Assembly: GCA_003427395.1 (NCBI GenBank)
Contig: BFEA01000158.1
Span: 930,438 to 953,895 of the forward strand
Source of the DNA: Chara braunii
Taxonomy: Eukaryota; Streptophyta; Charophyceae; Charales; Characeae
Length of the DNA: 23,458 nucleotides
Reading direction: 5' to 3'
Part shown: one piece after another, positions 16,091 through 23,458 of the stretch
Position numbering within the stretch: position 1 is the first letter of the stretch
Layout of the letters: every line of letters starts with the position of its first letter
Position numbers and translations under genes: made by a program
The notes under the pieces: model-generated
The model's input: the letters and a program-made list of their open reading frames with translations, nothing else
Told to the model about the DNA's origin: nothing
Database searches by the model: none

Positions 16091-18235
16091 ATGCCCAATA
16101 AAGAGGAATGGAAGCATCTGGTTGAACTTTTTGAACGTGAAACCCCCAAAGAATTTCGAGTGTGCCCCGATACTGCTCGAAGCTTCCACGTGGATTCTAA
16201 AGATAGTGCATTCACGCCTCTAACAACCCAGGTCAGTCCTTCAGTCCTCCTCAGGGAACCCATATTACAAGTTTCCGATCTGGCTGATGATTTGGAACCC
16301 CCTCGCACATTGTACGAAGGAGCTCTCTCCTTACGAACACGTTATCAGCAAACGGAAGAGTATTTAGACGTTTCTGTTTTTCCACCTCGATCGTTACTAA
16401 CGACAGGAGCCACCATTGCCTTGATTAAACAAGAAGCAGAAGCACCGGTAAATGATGTACCTAATCTGATGCAAGAAATGACGGATCTAACAGGGCTAAC
16501 TGTGGAACCGACCTCGGTTGGTTCAGAAACTGACGCTGAAACTAAAGAAACAGAAATGATCAGCCATGTTGAGTCCCAGATGGTAGCAACTGTCTTCTCT
16601 GTGCGCACAAGTAGTTCCGTTTTCTCTAGTGTCAATGAGTGGCGGGAATGGCTGGTTGATTGGATCGATATGCCCCTTAATATGCCCAGGGAATCGACGA
16701 TCCCCCTCCCGAGTCATGTTCCCGCGGAACTTCGGAAGTCGTTAAACTGTGTATTGAATGGTTACGCAGATGTATTGAGCGTGCACGATAATGACATCGG
16801 CCTGACGAATGTGATCGAGCATGCTATTCTCATGGGAGACCACCCACCCATTAGCTGTGTTCCTTACCGATATTCGTCAGCTCAACGATCGGCCGTCTTT
16901 CATCGGATTAAGGAGCTCGAAGCTAATGGATGGATCGAACCCGCTATAGGACCATGGTCTTTTCCTGTAGTGATGGTACCCAAGAAGGATGCGGGGATTC
17001 GCATTTGCATTGATTATCGAAAGCTGAATGATATCACGATTAAATATGTGTATCCCCTCCCCCGGATTGATGAGTTATTGGATGCAATTGGGAGTGCTCG
17101 ATTTTTCAGCAAGTTTGATGTTCGTCATGGGTTCCATCATTTTCTTGTCCGGGAGGAAGATCGACCGAAAACAGCGTTTGTTCTTTTCGAAGGTACGTGG
17201 CAATGGATTCAATCTCCGATGGGTATCTGCAACGCCACTGCGACTTTCCAGCGGGCCATGAACATGGATTTTCATAACTTTGTACGGAAGACTCGTTTGG
17301 CGCAGAGCATCATCAACTATTGCGTGATTGTATACATGGATGACATCCTAGTGTATTCGAGTTCCTACGAGGGACACGTGCAACACATCGAATGGGCACT
17401 ACATGCGTTACGAGATGCAGGTTGCAAGGTGGCGCTTGAGAAGTGTCAGTTTTTCCTCACCACCATTTCTTTCCTGGGGCACGTGGTGACAGACAAGGGA
17501 CTCCAACCGGAGCCGCAGAAGGTGGCAGCTGTCAGGGACGTGCCAGTGCCTACCACTATCACGCAAGTTCGCGCCTTTCTGGGCCTAGCCTCGTATTACC
17601 GAAGATTTATCAAGGGCTTCGCGGCGATTGAGGGACCCCTTACGAATCTCCTGCGCAAGGATCAACCGTTGATCTGGACGCCGGAGTGCTATCAAGCGTT
17701 TTCCAAACTCAAGGCTGCTCTCATTTGGGCTCCGGCCCTTATAAGACCGGATCCCGAACAACCTTTTGTTCTCATCACCAACTGGCAGCCAAAGGCGATC
17801 TCGGCGATCCTTGCCCAGGTGGGACCGAGCGGACTCGAGAGTGTAGTGGAGTATGCGTCTAAATCAGTACCCGCCTGCAAGCGCAATCACGCCGCTCCAA
17901 CGGGTGAATGCTATGCGGATCTCTGGGGAATTAATCACTTCCGTGCTTACCTGTACGGGCGAAAATTCAGCCTGGTGACTGATCATGAGCCTCTGTTGGC
18001 TCTGGAGAAGTCGAAGGATTACTCGGGCATGATTGGACGATGGGCAACGGTGCTGCAGAGCATGGACTTTGACATTCGTCATCGAAAGCACGAGAGACAC
18101 GGAAATGCGGACGGACTGACACGACTGCACCGGCCTGAGAAAGTTTTGAGGAATGAGGAGGTGATTCCGTGGAACGGACTCGAGCAGAAGATTGGACCTC
18201 GGTACGGCCAAGTGGAGATTTTCTCAAAGCAGTAA
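16091..18235 (+). CDS. pol: pol: reverse transcriptase and RNase H, copy Q (open, RNase H active site altered)
   Basis: An uninterrupted frame of 714 codons from the first ATG after the last upstream stop. In the ancestor this is internal to the polyprotein, so the ATG need not be a real start. Residues 1-250 are a PR-RT linker. RT follows, with the first catalytic Asp at residue 343 (FSKFDVRHGF, 17117-17119) and YMDD at residues 415-418 (17333-17344), plus MGICNATATFQRAMN and the connection motif FLGLASYYRRFIKGF. RNase H keeps Glu 606 (TGECYA) and Asp 631 (VTDHEP), but the first catalytic residue is Asn 564 (LITNWQ, AAC 17780-17782) where Asp is expected. RNase H is therefore likely inactive here. 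The ORF ends with TAA 18233-18235 and has no integrase fused to it. Confidence 0.9.
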   Translation: MPNKEEWKHLVELFERETPKEFRVCPDTARSFHVDSKDSAFTPLTTQVSPSVLLREPILQVSDLADDLEPPRTLYEGALSLRTRYQQTEEYLDVSVFPPRSLLTTGATIALIKQEAEAPVNDVPNLMQEMTDLTGLTVEPTSVGSETDAETKETEMISHVESQMVATVFSVRTSSSVFSSVNEWREWLVDWIDMPLNMPRESTIPLPSHVPAELRKSLNCVLNGYADVLSVHDNDIGLTNVIEHAILMGDHPPISCVPYRYSSAQRSAVFHRIKELEANGWIEPAIGPWSFPVVMVPKKDAGIRICIDYRKLNDITIKYVYPLPRIDELLDAIGSARFFSKFDVRHGFHHFLVREEDRPKTAFVLFEGTWQWIQSPMGICNATATFQRAMNMDFHNFVRKTRLAQSIINYCVIVYMDDILVYSSSYEGHVQHIEWALHALRDAGCKVALEKCQFFLTTISFLGHVVTDKGLQPEPQKVAAVRDVPVPTTITQVRAFLGLASYYRRFIKGFAAIEGPLTNLLRKDQPLIWTPECYQAFSKLKAALIWAPALIRPDPEQPFVLITNWQPKAISAILAQVGPSGLESVVEYASKSVPACKRNHAAPTGECYADLWGINHFRAYLYGRKFSLVTDHEPLLALEKSKDYSGMIGRWATVLQSMDFDIRHRKHERHGNADGLTRLHRPEKVLRNEEVIPWNGLEQKIGPRYGQVEIFSKQ

Positions 18236-18305
18236 GTGACACGAGGATTAACTTGCCTGCTCTGCTCTCTCCACAATTCAGTCTCGTCTCTCCCCTTATG
18301 TCATC
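18236..18305 (+). other. Gap between RT-RNase H and PHD-integrase ORFs, with splice-like signals
   Basis: GTAAGT (18232-18237) overlaps the RT-RNase H stop, and a pyrimidine-rich stretch ending in CAG at 18281 lies just before the next ATG (18306). Removing 18232-18281 would not join the two frames: it leads to TGA at 18307-18309. If these sites are used, they would serve a spliced mRNA for the second ORF, not a fusion. No other signal seen. Confidence 0.35.
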
Positions 18306-19683
18306 ATGACTACCCCGTCTGCCTCCACAACCCCTTCTTCTCCTACTAATTCTCCCCCTCTTACTTCCTCAGCTTTCTTCAATACCCTCCCTGATAAATT
18401 CTGCTATTTTTGCACCTGTAGTGCACGGATTTACGGAGTCGACTGTCATCCCTTCGAGACCGGATTTGTCGGTTGGGTAGAATGTGCCACGTATGTCAAC
18501 CGTGCGCACGGGGCCTGCGTTCGATATCGGACGAGTAACAAGGAATGGAGGTGCCCCCTGTGTAGAACGAACAAGCTCCCCACGAAGGTTCTATTCGAGG
18601 CCGCCTGTACAGACGGTCCTGAATACGACGAAAAATACCGACGAGCGGAAGTCTGGACGGATAAAATTTTATTGGCAAAATTAGCGGGATTATCATTGGG
18701 CCATCTCACCAAACACGACAGACGTAGGGAGACCGAGAGATCTCGGGACTATCGATGGATCAACGGTCATTTGGAAAAGCGTAAAACTGACGGATCGGGT
18801 TCATGGCTGACAGTTCCCCATCCCTTCCAGAGATACGATTGGATCCGATCTGCTCACGAGGAACGGGCCGCTCATTTCGCGATACGTGTCACGGAGACTA
18901 TTGTAGACCGGAATCGATGGTTCCGGTCCAATATATGAGGTGATGTCAAATACATTGTCACTAATTGTCTGGTCTGTGCCGCTGATCGCGCCCCTATACG
19001 GGGACCAAACACGATCGTGCCGACGGAAGTAGAGCGTCCTTTCCAGCGAGTCAGTATGGACACGACTGATATTGACGTGCCACCTAGCCCAAACCGCTGT
19101 GAATATTCCATCCTGTTAGTTTTAATTGACCATTTTTCCAAATACATCGAAGTCTATCCTTGTAAGACCCGAAAGGCCACCGAAATAGCCACATACATTG
19201 AACGATTAATAGCCTTCCCTGTGTCGATTACCGGGGTAACTTGGAAATCGCCGAAGCAGGGGGTAGAGACACGCGTGCAGCCCTCAACGCCAAGGCCAAA
19301 AGGTACACCTATTTGATGGAACGGGCCGTCCCGATGCTAGCCCGAAAAAGGCAAAGGATGACCGAGCTAGCCCACGGTAGACAAGTCCGTAGCTACGAGG
19401 CCCGGAACGGAAATGCTGGGCCCAGTACCAGTATAAATTGGGGGACCTAGTGCAGGTACGTAAATCTGCACGCGACCGAAAACTCGCTCCCAAGTTCTCT
19501 GGCTGTTTTCACGTTGTCGAACTTGGAACCAACGACACTAACACGGTGCACATCGCGCCTCAGGCTAGCGCCAGCCATAGCTCCGTCCCCATCGTAAGAC
19601 ATACCGCCTATCTCCGTCTCCTTCCTCCTTCCCATTTCCTCCCTCTTCTTCCTCGGAAAGCGAGGAAAACGACGGCGATCTAA
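18306..19683 (+). pseudogene. PHD finger-integrase, copy Q: separate ORF, complete N-terminus, catalytic core deleted
   Basis: This is the only copy with the start of the gene. After a Ser/Thr/Pro-rich leader (MTTPSASTTPSSPTN) comes a C4HC3 PHD-type finger at 18402-18563: CYFC, EC..Y, HGAC, and EWRC-PLC with Trp two residues before the seventh ligand. The fourth Cys is Tyr here; copy R has Cys. Then the integrase zinc region (AAHFAIRVTE) leads to TGA 18936-18938, shared with P. The catalytic core begins with SMDTTD, but about 290 bp are deleted at 19207/19208, removing the second Asp and the Glu and shifting the frame. A further one-base loss precedes the C-terminal domain (GDLVQVRKSARDRKL, 19438). 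The PHD finger could read histone tails and guide integration, which is inference from PHD family knowledge. Confidence 0.85.
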
Positions 19684-19735
19684 CCCTCTCTCCTCTTTCT
19701 CCCTCTTGTCCCTCGTCCTCCTCTCTGACCTCGCC

Positions 19736-20218
19736 ATGAGTTTCATCACGGAGCGGGTTCTTGACGCACAGCTACGGCAGCCACGTGGCCACATCTCAGA
19801 GATCCGGCAAGTTTGTCACCCTCGGCTCAATACGGATCTCCACCGTTTGATGCGATTCTTCTGCGACGAAGGTATCTGTGTCGCCGCCACGTTTCGGATA
19901 GAAGGAAGTCCTCACGCTATAGTGTTCGCGGAGGTTACTGTAGTTCATCGACGAGCGGGTCCCAGAACGAGCCACGTCACCAAAGTGGCGGGATTCACCG
20001 GCGGCCTTAGCTCGGTCAATCCGCTGCGGCATACCGCAATCTTGGCCTCGCTGCGCGAGTGGACGGAGCAAGTGTCCAACGTGTGGCAGCACGTCCTCGC
20101 CCGGGAGGGGTATACCATCATCCCGATCTTTGCATCGGATCTTGACGGTATTCGCCGATCACCGTGCGAGCGGCCAGTTGCGATCCCGTCCATCGTCCCC
20201 TTCCCCCGTCCGCAATGA
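19736..20218 (+). CDS. orfB, copy Q: unrecognised 160-aa accessory protein
   Basis: Open over the same 160 codons as in R and P, although its neighbours in this copy are badly damaged (integrase has three lesions, orfC at least four, orfD several). It starts 52 nt after the integrase TAA and ends in ATGA, overlapping the orfC start. I do not recognise it. Its persistence in all three copies makes it the best candidate for a protein under selection, but a stop-poor composition could also explain this. Confidence 0.6.
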   Translation: MSFITERVLDAQLRQPRGHISEIRQVCHPRLNTDLHRLMRFFCDEGICVAATFRIEGSPHAIVFAEVTVVHRRAGPRTSHVTKVAGFTGGLSSVNPLRHTAILASLREWTEQVSNVWQHVLAREGYTIIPIFASDLDGIRRSPCERPVAIPSIVPFPRPQ

Positions 20219-21205
20219 ACCACGCTTCTCGTCTCGCTCCTCTCTCTACCTTTGGTTTCCCCTCTCTCTTCCCCACCTAATCTGATCTTCACCCTTCTCT
20301 TTCCTTCTCGTTCGAGCCCCTTTCAGTCCCTCCTATCCATCCTCGACATTGGCGATTGTGGCGCGAAACTTTTGAGGAGCTGTCATTTTGCTTGGCCAGG
20401 GTACAAGTTAAGTGGACGGGCACTATCCAGCACCCCACGTGGATCAAGAATCCGGAGCTGCTGATCATATAGGGTTGGAGGACTAACGCGGAAGGAGATC
20501 TTACTGGATTCCTCTTTGGATCGGTACGACCGGGTCGCCGTCAGTTGATTGCACAAGAGCTCATCGCACCAATCATGTAATTGGCAGACGATCTCTTGCC
20601 CGACATCTACTTTTAGAGCGACAACAGTCCTGCTCCGTACATTTTCGAGCGATCCTTGGATCCGTACCTTCAGTGGACTTCATGCTTGGAGGAACCTAGG
20701 GATGAGGATACGCTACCATCGCGGCAGAAGTATCTGAAGCCGTACGAGATCATCCCTTACGCCTTCTATCCAAGGGCAGAGGAAGTGGTGATCAACGACG
20801 ACGAAGAAGAAGAAGACAACGACGAGGAAACATCGGAGGAGGGAAGCTATAGTGAACATAGCGAGGGCGAGCTGAGTGAGGAGGAAAAGGAAGAAGAAGG
20901 AACCGGATCCAAGTGGGAAGCCCCGCCGGAGGAAGTGGCGCGAAGGCGCGAAGAGATTGCCTCCGGAAAGCGCCAGCTGGAGTTCGCTAGCGAGGCTAGC
21001 CTGCGCATCGGTAGCGGTCCGACCAGGGATCCAGAGCCGCCGAGGCCCGAAGATGGCGACCCTGCAGCCGCCACCTGAAGTACTGCGCGACGGAGACGCG
21101 GCGCCGATCCCCCTCCTCCTCCAGCCCCACCCGTCCCCACTTCGCCCACTTACCAATGCGGGCGATAGGCCTTCGACCTTGGATGCTGCCTCGCCGACCC
21201 CTTGA
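20215..21205 (+). pseudogene. orfC, copy Q: deletion and several stops
   Basis: Starts at the ATGA overlap. A deletion of about 10 bp near 20277 (cccacctaatctg against cccaccttttggcaatccg in P) brings an immediate TAA. Further stops replace sense codons of P near 20470 (TAG), 20578 (TAA) and 20613 (TAG). From 20656 the frame is open and keeps the acidic tract, until TGA at 21076-21078, where P has TCA. The homologous end is TGA 21203-21205. Most of the changes are C-to-T transitions. Confidence 0.75.
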
Positions 21206-21683
21206 TTTTGTCACCCTCGAGCAGATCCGTACCCCCGTCACCTTCCCTTCCCATCCTTTCCATCCCCATCTCTTCCGCGACTTCTACTCTACCCGCCTAC
21301 TCGCCACCGTCCACCCCCACGCCTCCCTCCAATCCGCTGCCCCCACGTTCAACTAGCATCTCCTGCTGTTCAGCGCTGCATGGGAGCGAAGCAACGTGGT
21401 AGAAGTTTACTGCGTCGCCACGGGGACGATCCACGCTTGCCGCCACTTCGAGATCTTCTGAGCGGCGCTCTTCCGCACCCTCTCCTCCTTCTATCGCAAC
21501 TACCTCGCCTCCCTCCCCTGCAGTGGCGATCATTTCCCCCGCTTCCACCGGATCATCCGATATGAGGAGCTCCCGGTGACAATGGAAGGGATGAATCGCT
21601 TCCTACCCCCACTCCCTCCCCGTCATCCCCGCGAGATCCCCGACATGTACCGCCTCTACAGGCCTATTCGAGCTAGGTGGTAG
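21053..21683 (+). pseudogene. orfD, copy Q: frameshift and stops
   Basis: The conserved ATG (MATLQPPP, strong Kozak context) is kept, but an indel near 21095 shifts the frame within 20 codons. The rest is readable in pieces: RPLDFVTLEQIRTPVTFPSHP near 21190-21260, a TAG at 21354-21356 and a TGA near 21460. The C-terminus (PVTMEGMNRFLPPLP) runs to the TAG at 21681-21683. The YRNYLA segment missing from P is present here. Confidence 0.7.
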
Positions 21684-21765
21684 ATCCCATTCACTTGAAC
21701 CCCCCCCTTTTTTCTCCCTTCATCGGCACGAATCAGTAAGCTTTGCGAAGATCACGCCATCAACG

Positions 21766-22203
21766 ATGACGTCAACCTGCGCGCTGATTCAACAGACGGC
21801 AATGAGCAAGGGTGCAGGGCACACGGAGATCAGGTGGACCATGATGGCGTCACCTGGACGATCTCCACGAGGCAGAGGGTTGCATATGACAGCGCTACAG
21901 AGATCTTGCCACGGATTTTGTCGCCATCTCATCCGCGGCCCAATTATCGTTCCTTGTACTTCTTTCTGCTTTGTTGATACGTTTGGTTCCTCATGCATCA
22001 CTCTGATCTCCCCTCTTCTTTTTCGCCATGACATGCAATCGGGAGATCGCATAATTTTGGAACCCTCTACGCGTCACATATATGACGAACCACTTCACGA
22101 CCCCGTGTCATTCTTCGTACCGTTTCTTTTGCTTGTATCATACCAGCCCCAGGAAAACCCCGTTTTGATTTCTTGTTTTCGGGTGCCGCATTTTCCTTTC
22201 TGA
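21766..22203 (+). CDS. orfE, copy Q: unrecognised 145-aa ORF inside U
   Basis: Third copy of the 438-nt frame, beginning at the conserved ATG next to a TGACGTCA site and ending at the same HFPF stop as in R and P. It has substitutions but no indel or stop, although orfC and orfD just upstream are broken. Function unknown; see the R and P entries for the doubt about coding. Confidence 0.35.
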   Translation: MTSTCALIQQTAMSKGAGHTEIRWTMMASPGRSPRGRGLHMTALQRSCHGFCRHLIRGPIIVPCTSFCFVDTFGSSCITLISPLLFRHDMQSGDRIILEPSTRHIYDEPLHDPVSFFVPFLLLVSYQPQENPVLISCFRVPHFPF

Positions 22204-22776
22204 GAGCTTTTTCGACTGATGAGTTCTGTTTTTCTTTTTGCAAAGTCGAGAAAAACATGGAAATATATGCGCGCCTTACCGAGCGCACTAGGAATTGGGC
22301 TCGGTAGTTGGGAATTCCGGGATAAGCAAAACTTCGAGGTGTCCTTTTTGGGTGTGTGAATGTTCCTGGGCGCGTGAATACGAATAGGCGTAGGATTTTC
22401 TTTTCCCGCGTCGCTTTTTTTCATGCGGATATGGTAATTTCAATTTTGAATTAGGATAGAAGCAAGCTGGAACTGTTTTGGTGCCTTTTTCTTTATTTTG
22501 TTGACGGCGCCGTGCATGCAAAAGCTTCCTCCTCTCTGTCCCCCGCATCGCTCCCTCCCGCGCCTCCCTTCCCTTCTCCCTCCTTTTTCTCTCTCCCCAT
22601 AACTGTTTTTCCTTCTCCCTCTCTCTCTCTCTCCCGCCTTGCTTTCACGCGCCCATTTCCCTTTCTTGATCATTTGAATCTTGGACCCGTCTTGCGCCAC
22701 CTCTCGCGCCTTTACTGTTCTCACCCTCTAAGTCTGGCGCACGACGCCCGGTCGATACCCCGATACCTCCCGCTCG

Positions 22777-22970
22777 CCAATGAGGTGCGTCGATCGATAG
22801 GACCTTCCTATCGTGCGACGAATCTGATTGGTTGAACCTTGAGTTCCGAAGGATCAGCATGGCGTTCGTTGAGCACTCTTCTCAAAGTCTTCTCCTCCTG
22901 CTTCTCCTCTTACAGCTCAGCTTTCATACCACCTTCTCCCCCTTCTATCTCCCCTGTCGCAACTATAAAA
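22777..22970 (+). promoter_or_regulatory. Candidate LTR promoter, copy Q 3' end
   Basis: CCAAT at 22777-22781, ATTGG at 22827-22831 and TATAAAA at 22964-22970. As part of a downstream LTR it could drive transcription out of the element into sequence beyond the window. Confidence 0.5.
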
Positions 22971-23380
22971 CCCGCAAGCGCGTTCACAAATCTCTCTCCC
23001 GTTCTCGACTCTCAAGCCAGCTTTTGGGAAGCAGTGGTTAGGAAGAGTGTTTGAAGCGAGTCGGAAAGTCCTGTCGGGCTGACGATAGACTGGCCGGTTG
23101 CGCGCTGGATTGCCACGACGGACAGTGGGATCTGGGTGAACCGTGTCGAGTTTACAACAACGGGGTGACGATATAGTGGTGGGAGTTAGCACGCGACGGC
23201 CGGGATCGTCGGTGCGGGTATGAGGATTGATGTTGAGTTGATTGGCCCGGGGCCATATTGGATTTAACGGCGAGCGCGCCTTTGTCGTGGATTGTTATCT
23301 TTGGCGTGAGTGTACCGCGGTGACGCCGAACTTTTCTCTTCCTGGATCTTATCATATTCTATTCTGAACTTTCTTTCCCT

Positions 23381-23383
<3 letters not shown>

Positions 23384-23455
<72 letters not shown>
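23384..23455 (+). repeat. CT dinucleotide microsatellite at the window end
   Basis: About 36 uninterrupted CT units, at the same place in U as the shorter CT tract in S and the two long ones in P. The sequence ends four bases later, consistent with an assembly break at the repeat. Confidence 0.85.

Positions 23456-23458
<3 letters not shown>

Larger units (their letters stand above)
10544..23458 (+). mobile_element. Copy Q: near-complete Ty3/Gypsy-type retrotransposon with accessory ORFs, defective
   Basis: The most complete copy: U block (10544-13982), gag, protease, RT-RNase H, a separate PHD-integrase ORF, orfB, orfC, orfD, and a second U block truncated by the window end. The order PR-RT-RH-IN is that of Ty3/Gypsy (Metaviridae) elements; Ty1/Copia elements place integrase before RT. 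Gag-PR-RT-RH lies in one reading frame from about 14120 to 18235 with six in-frame stops, so the copy is dead as it stands. The RT-RNase H part is uninterrupted for 714 codons. LTR ends are not resolved. Confidence 0.85.
21684..23458 (+). repeat. U block, copy Q (3' UTR and first part of LTR region), truncated at window end
   Basis: Homologous to 10544-12350 of copy P. It contains orfE (21766-22203), the palindrome with one mismatch (22072-22087), promoter boxes (22777-22970) and the CT microsatellite where the window ends. A deletion of about 30 bp near 22375 relative to P removes the segment between the tgggcgcg and gaatacgaat motifs. Apart from orfE I see no convincing gene. Confidence 0.8.

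Noticed and set aside
18232-18305. Splicing that fuses RT-RNase H to PHD-integrase
   Set aside because: Joining 18231 to 18282 gives a frame that ends at TGA 18307-18309, so it does not enter the integrase frame.
1-23458. CRISPR arrays, rRNA, tRNA, or host genes
   Set aside because: No short direct repeats with spacers, no cloverleaf-like or rRNA-like stretch, and every long ORF belongs to the retrotransposon family or is a shadow frame.

Overview
This window looks like repeat-rich nuclear DNA of a eukaryote. Almost all of it is one family of LTR retrotransposon of the Ty3/Gypsy type, present as three stacked, rearranged copies. Evidence for a eukaryotic nuclear source: a CCHC gag, a PR-RT-RNase H-integrase order, TATA and CCAAT boxes, long CT microsatellites, a PHD finger, and no bacterial operon signals or host genes. 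The species cannot be named from the sequence; a repeat-rich alga, fungus or other protist are all possible.

Layout. Copy R (1-4448, minus strand) holds, in its own 5' to 3' order, the second half of a PHD-integrase gene, orfB, orfC, orfD and the start of the long terminal block 'U'. It abuts head-to-head a plus-strand derivative, copy S/P (4450-10543): a U block, a short gag remnant, a large deletion of gag-PR-RT-RH, then integrase, orfB, orfC and orfD. The next U block (10544-13982) is shared as the 3' end of S/P and the 5' end of copy Q (10544-23458). Q carries a leader orfA, gag, PR, RT-RNase H, a separate PHD-integrase ORF, orfB, orfC, orfD and a further U block cut by the window end. 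U must contain the LTR plus 3' UTR and 5' leader; exact LTR ends cannot be fixed because no copy is flanked by host DNA.

What is unusual. (1) Integrase is encoded in its own ORF, separate from RT-RNase H, and begins with a C4HC3 PHD-type finger. (2) Downstream of integrase lies a block of unrecognised ORFs repeated in all three copies: orfB (160 aa, open in all three), orfC (331 aa, acidic, intact only in P), orfD (209 aa, open only in R) and possibly orfE (145 aa, open in all three). orfB and orfC are joined by an ATGA stop-start in every copy, and orfD overlaps the end of orfC in another frame. (3) An extra ORF of 179 aa (orfA) lies between the promoter and gag. (4) Perfect palindromes sit about 110 nt upstream of gag and inside U. 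I recognise none of the accessory proteins.

No copy in the window appears autonomous. Copy Q has stops and a frameshift in gag and PR, an RNase H active-site Asp to Asn change, a PHD Cys to Tyr change and an integrase deletion that removes two catalytic residues. Many of the lesions are C-to-T or G-to-A. Junctions between copies show short microhomologies and inserted element fragments, suggesting template switching. Two single N bases (5714, 12383) and a duplicated CT-repeat segment at 12199-12566 suggest assembly uncertainty there.
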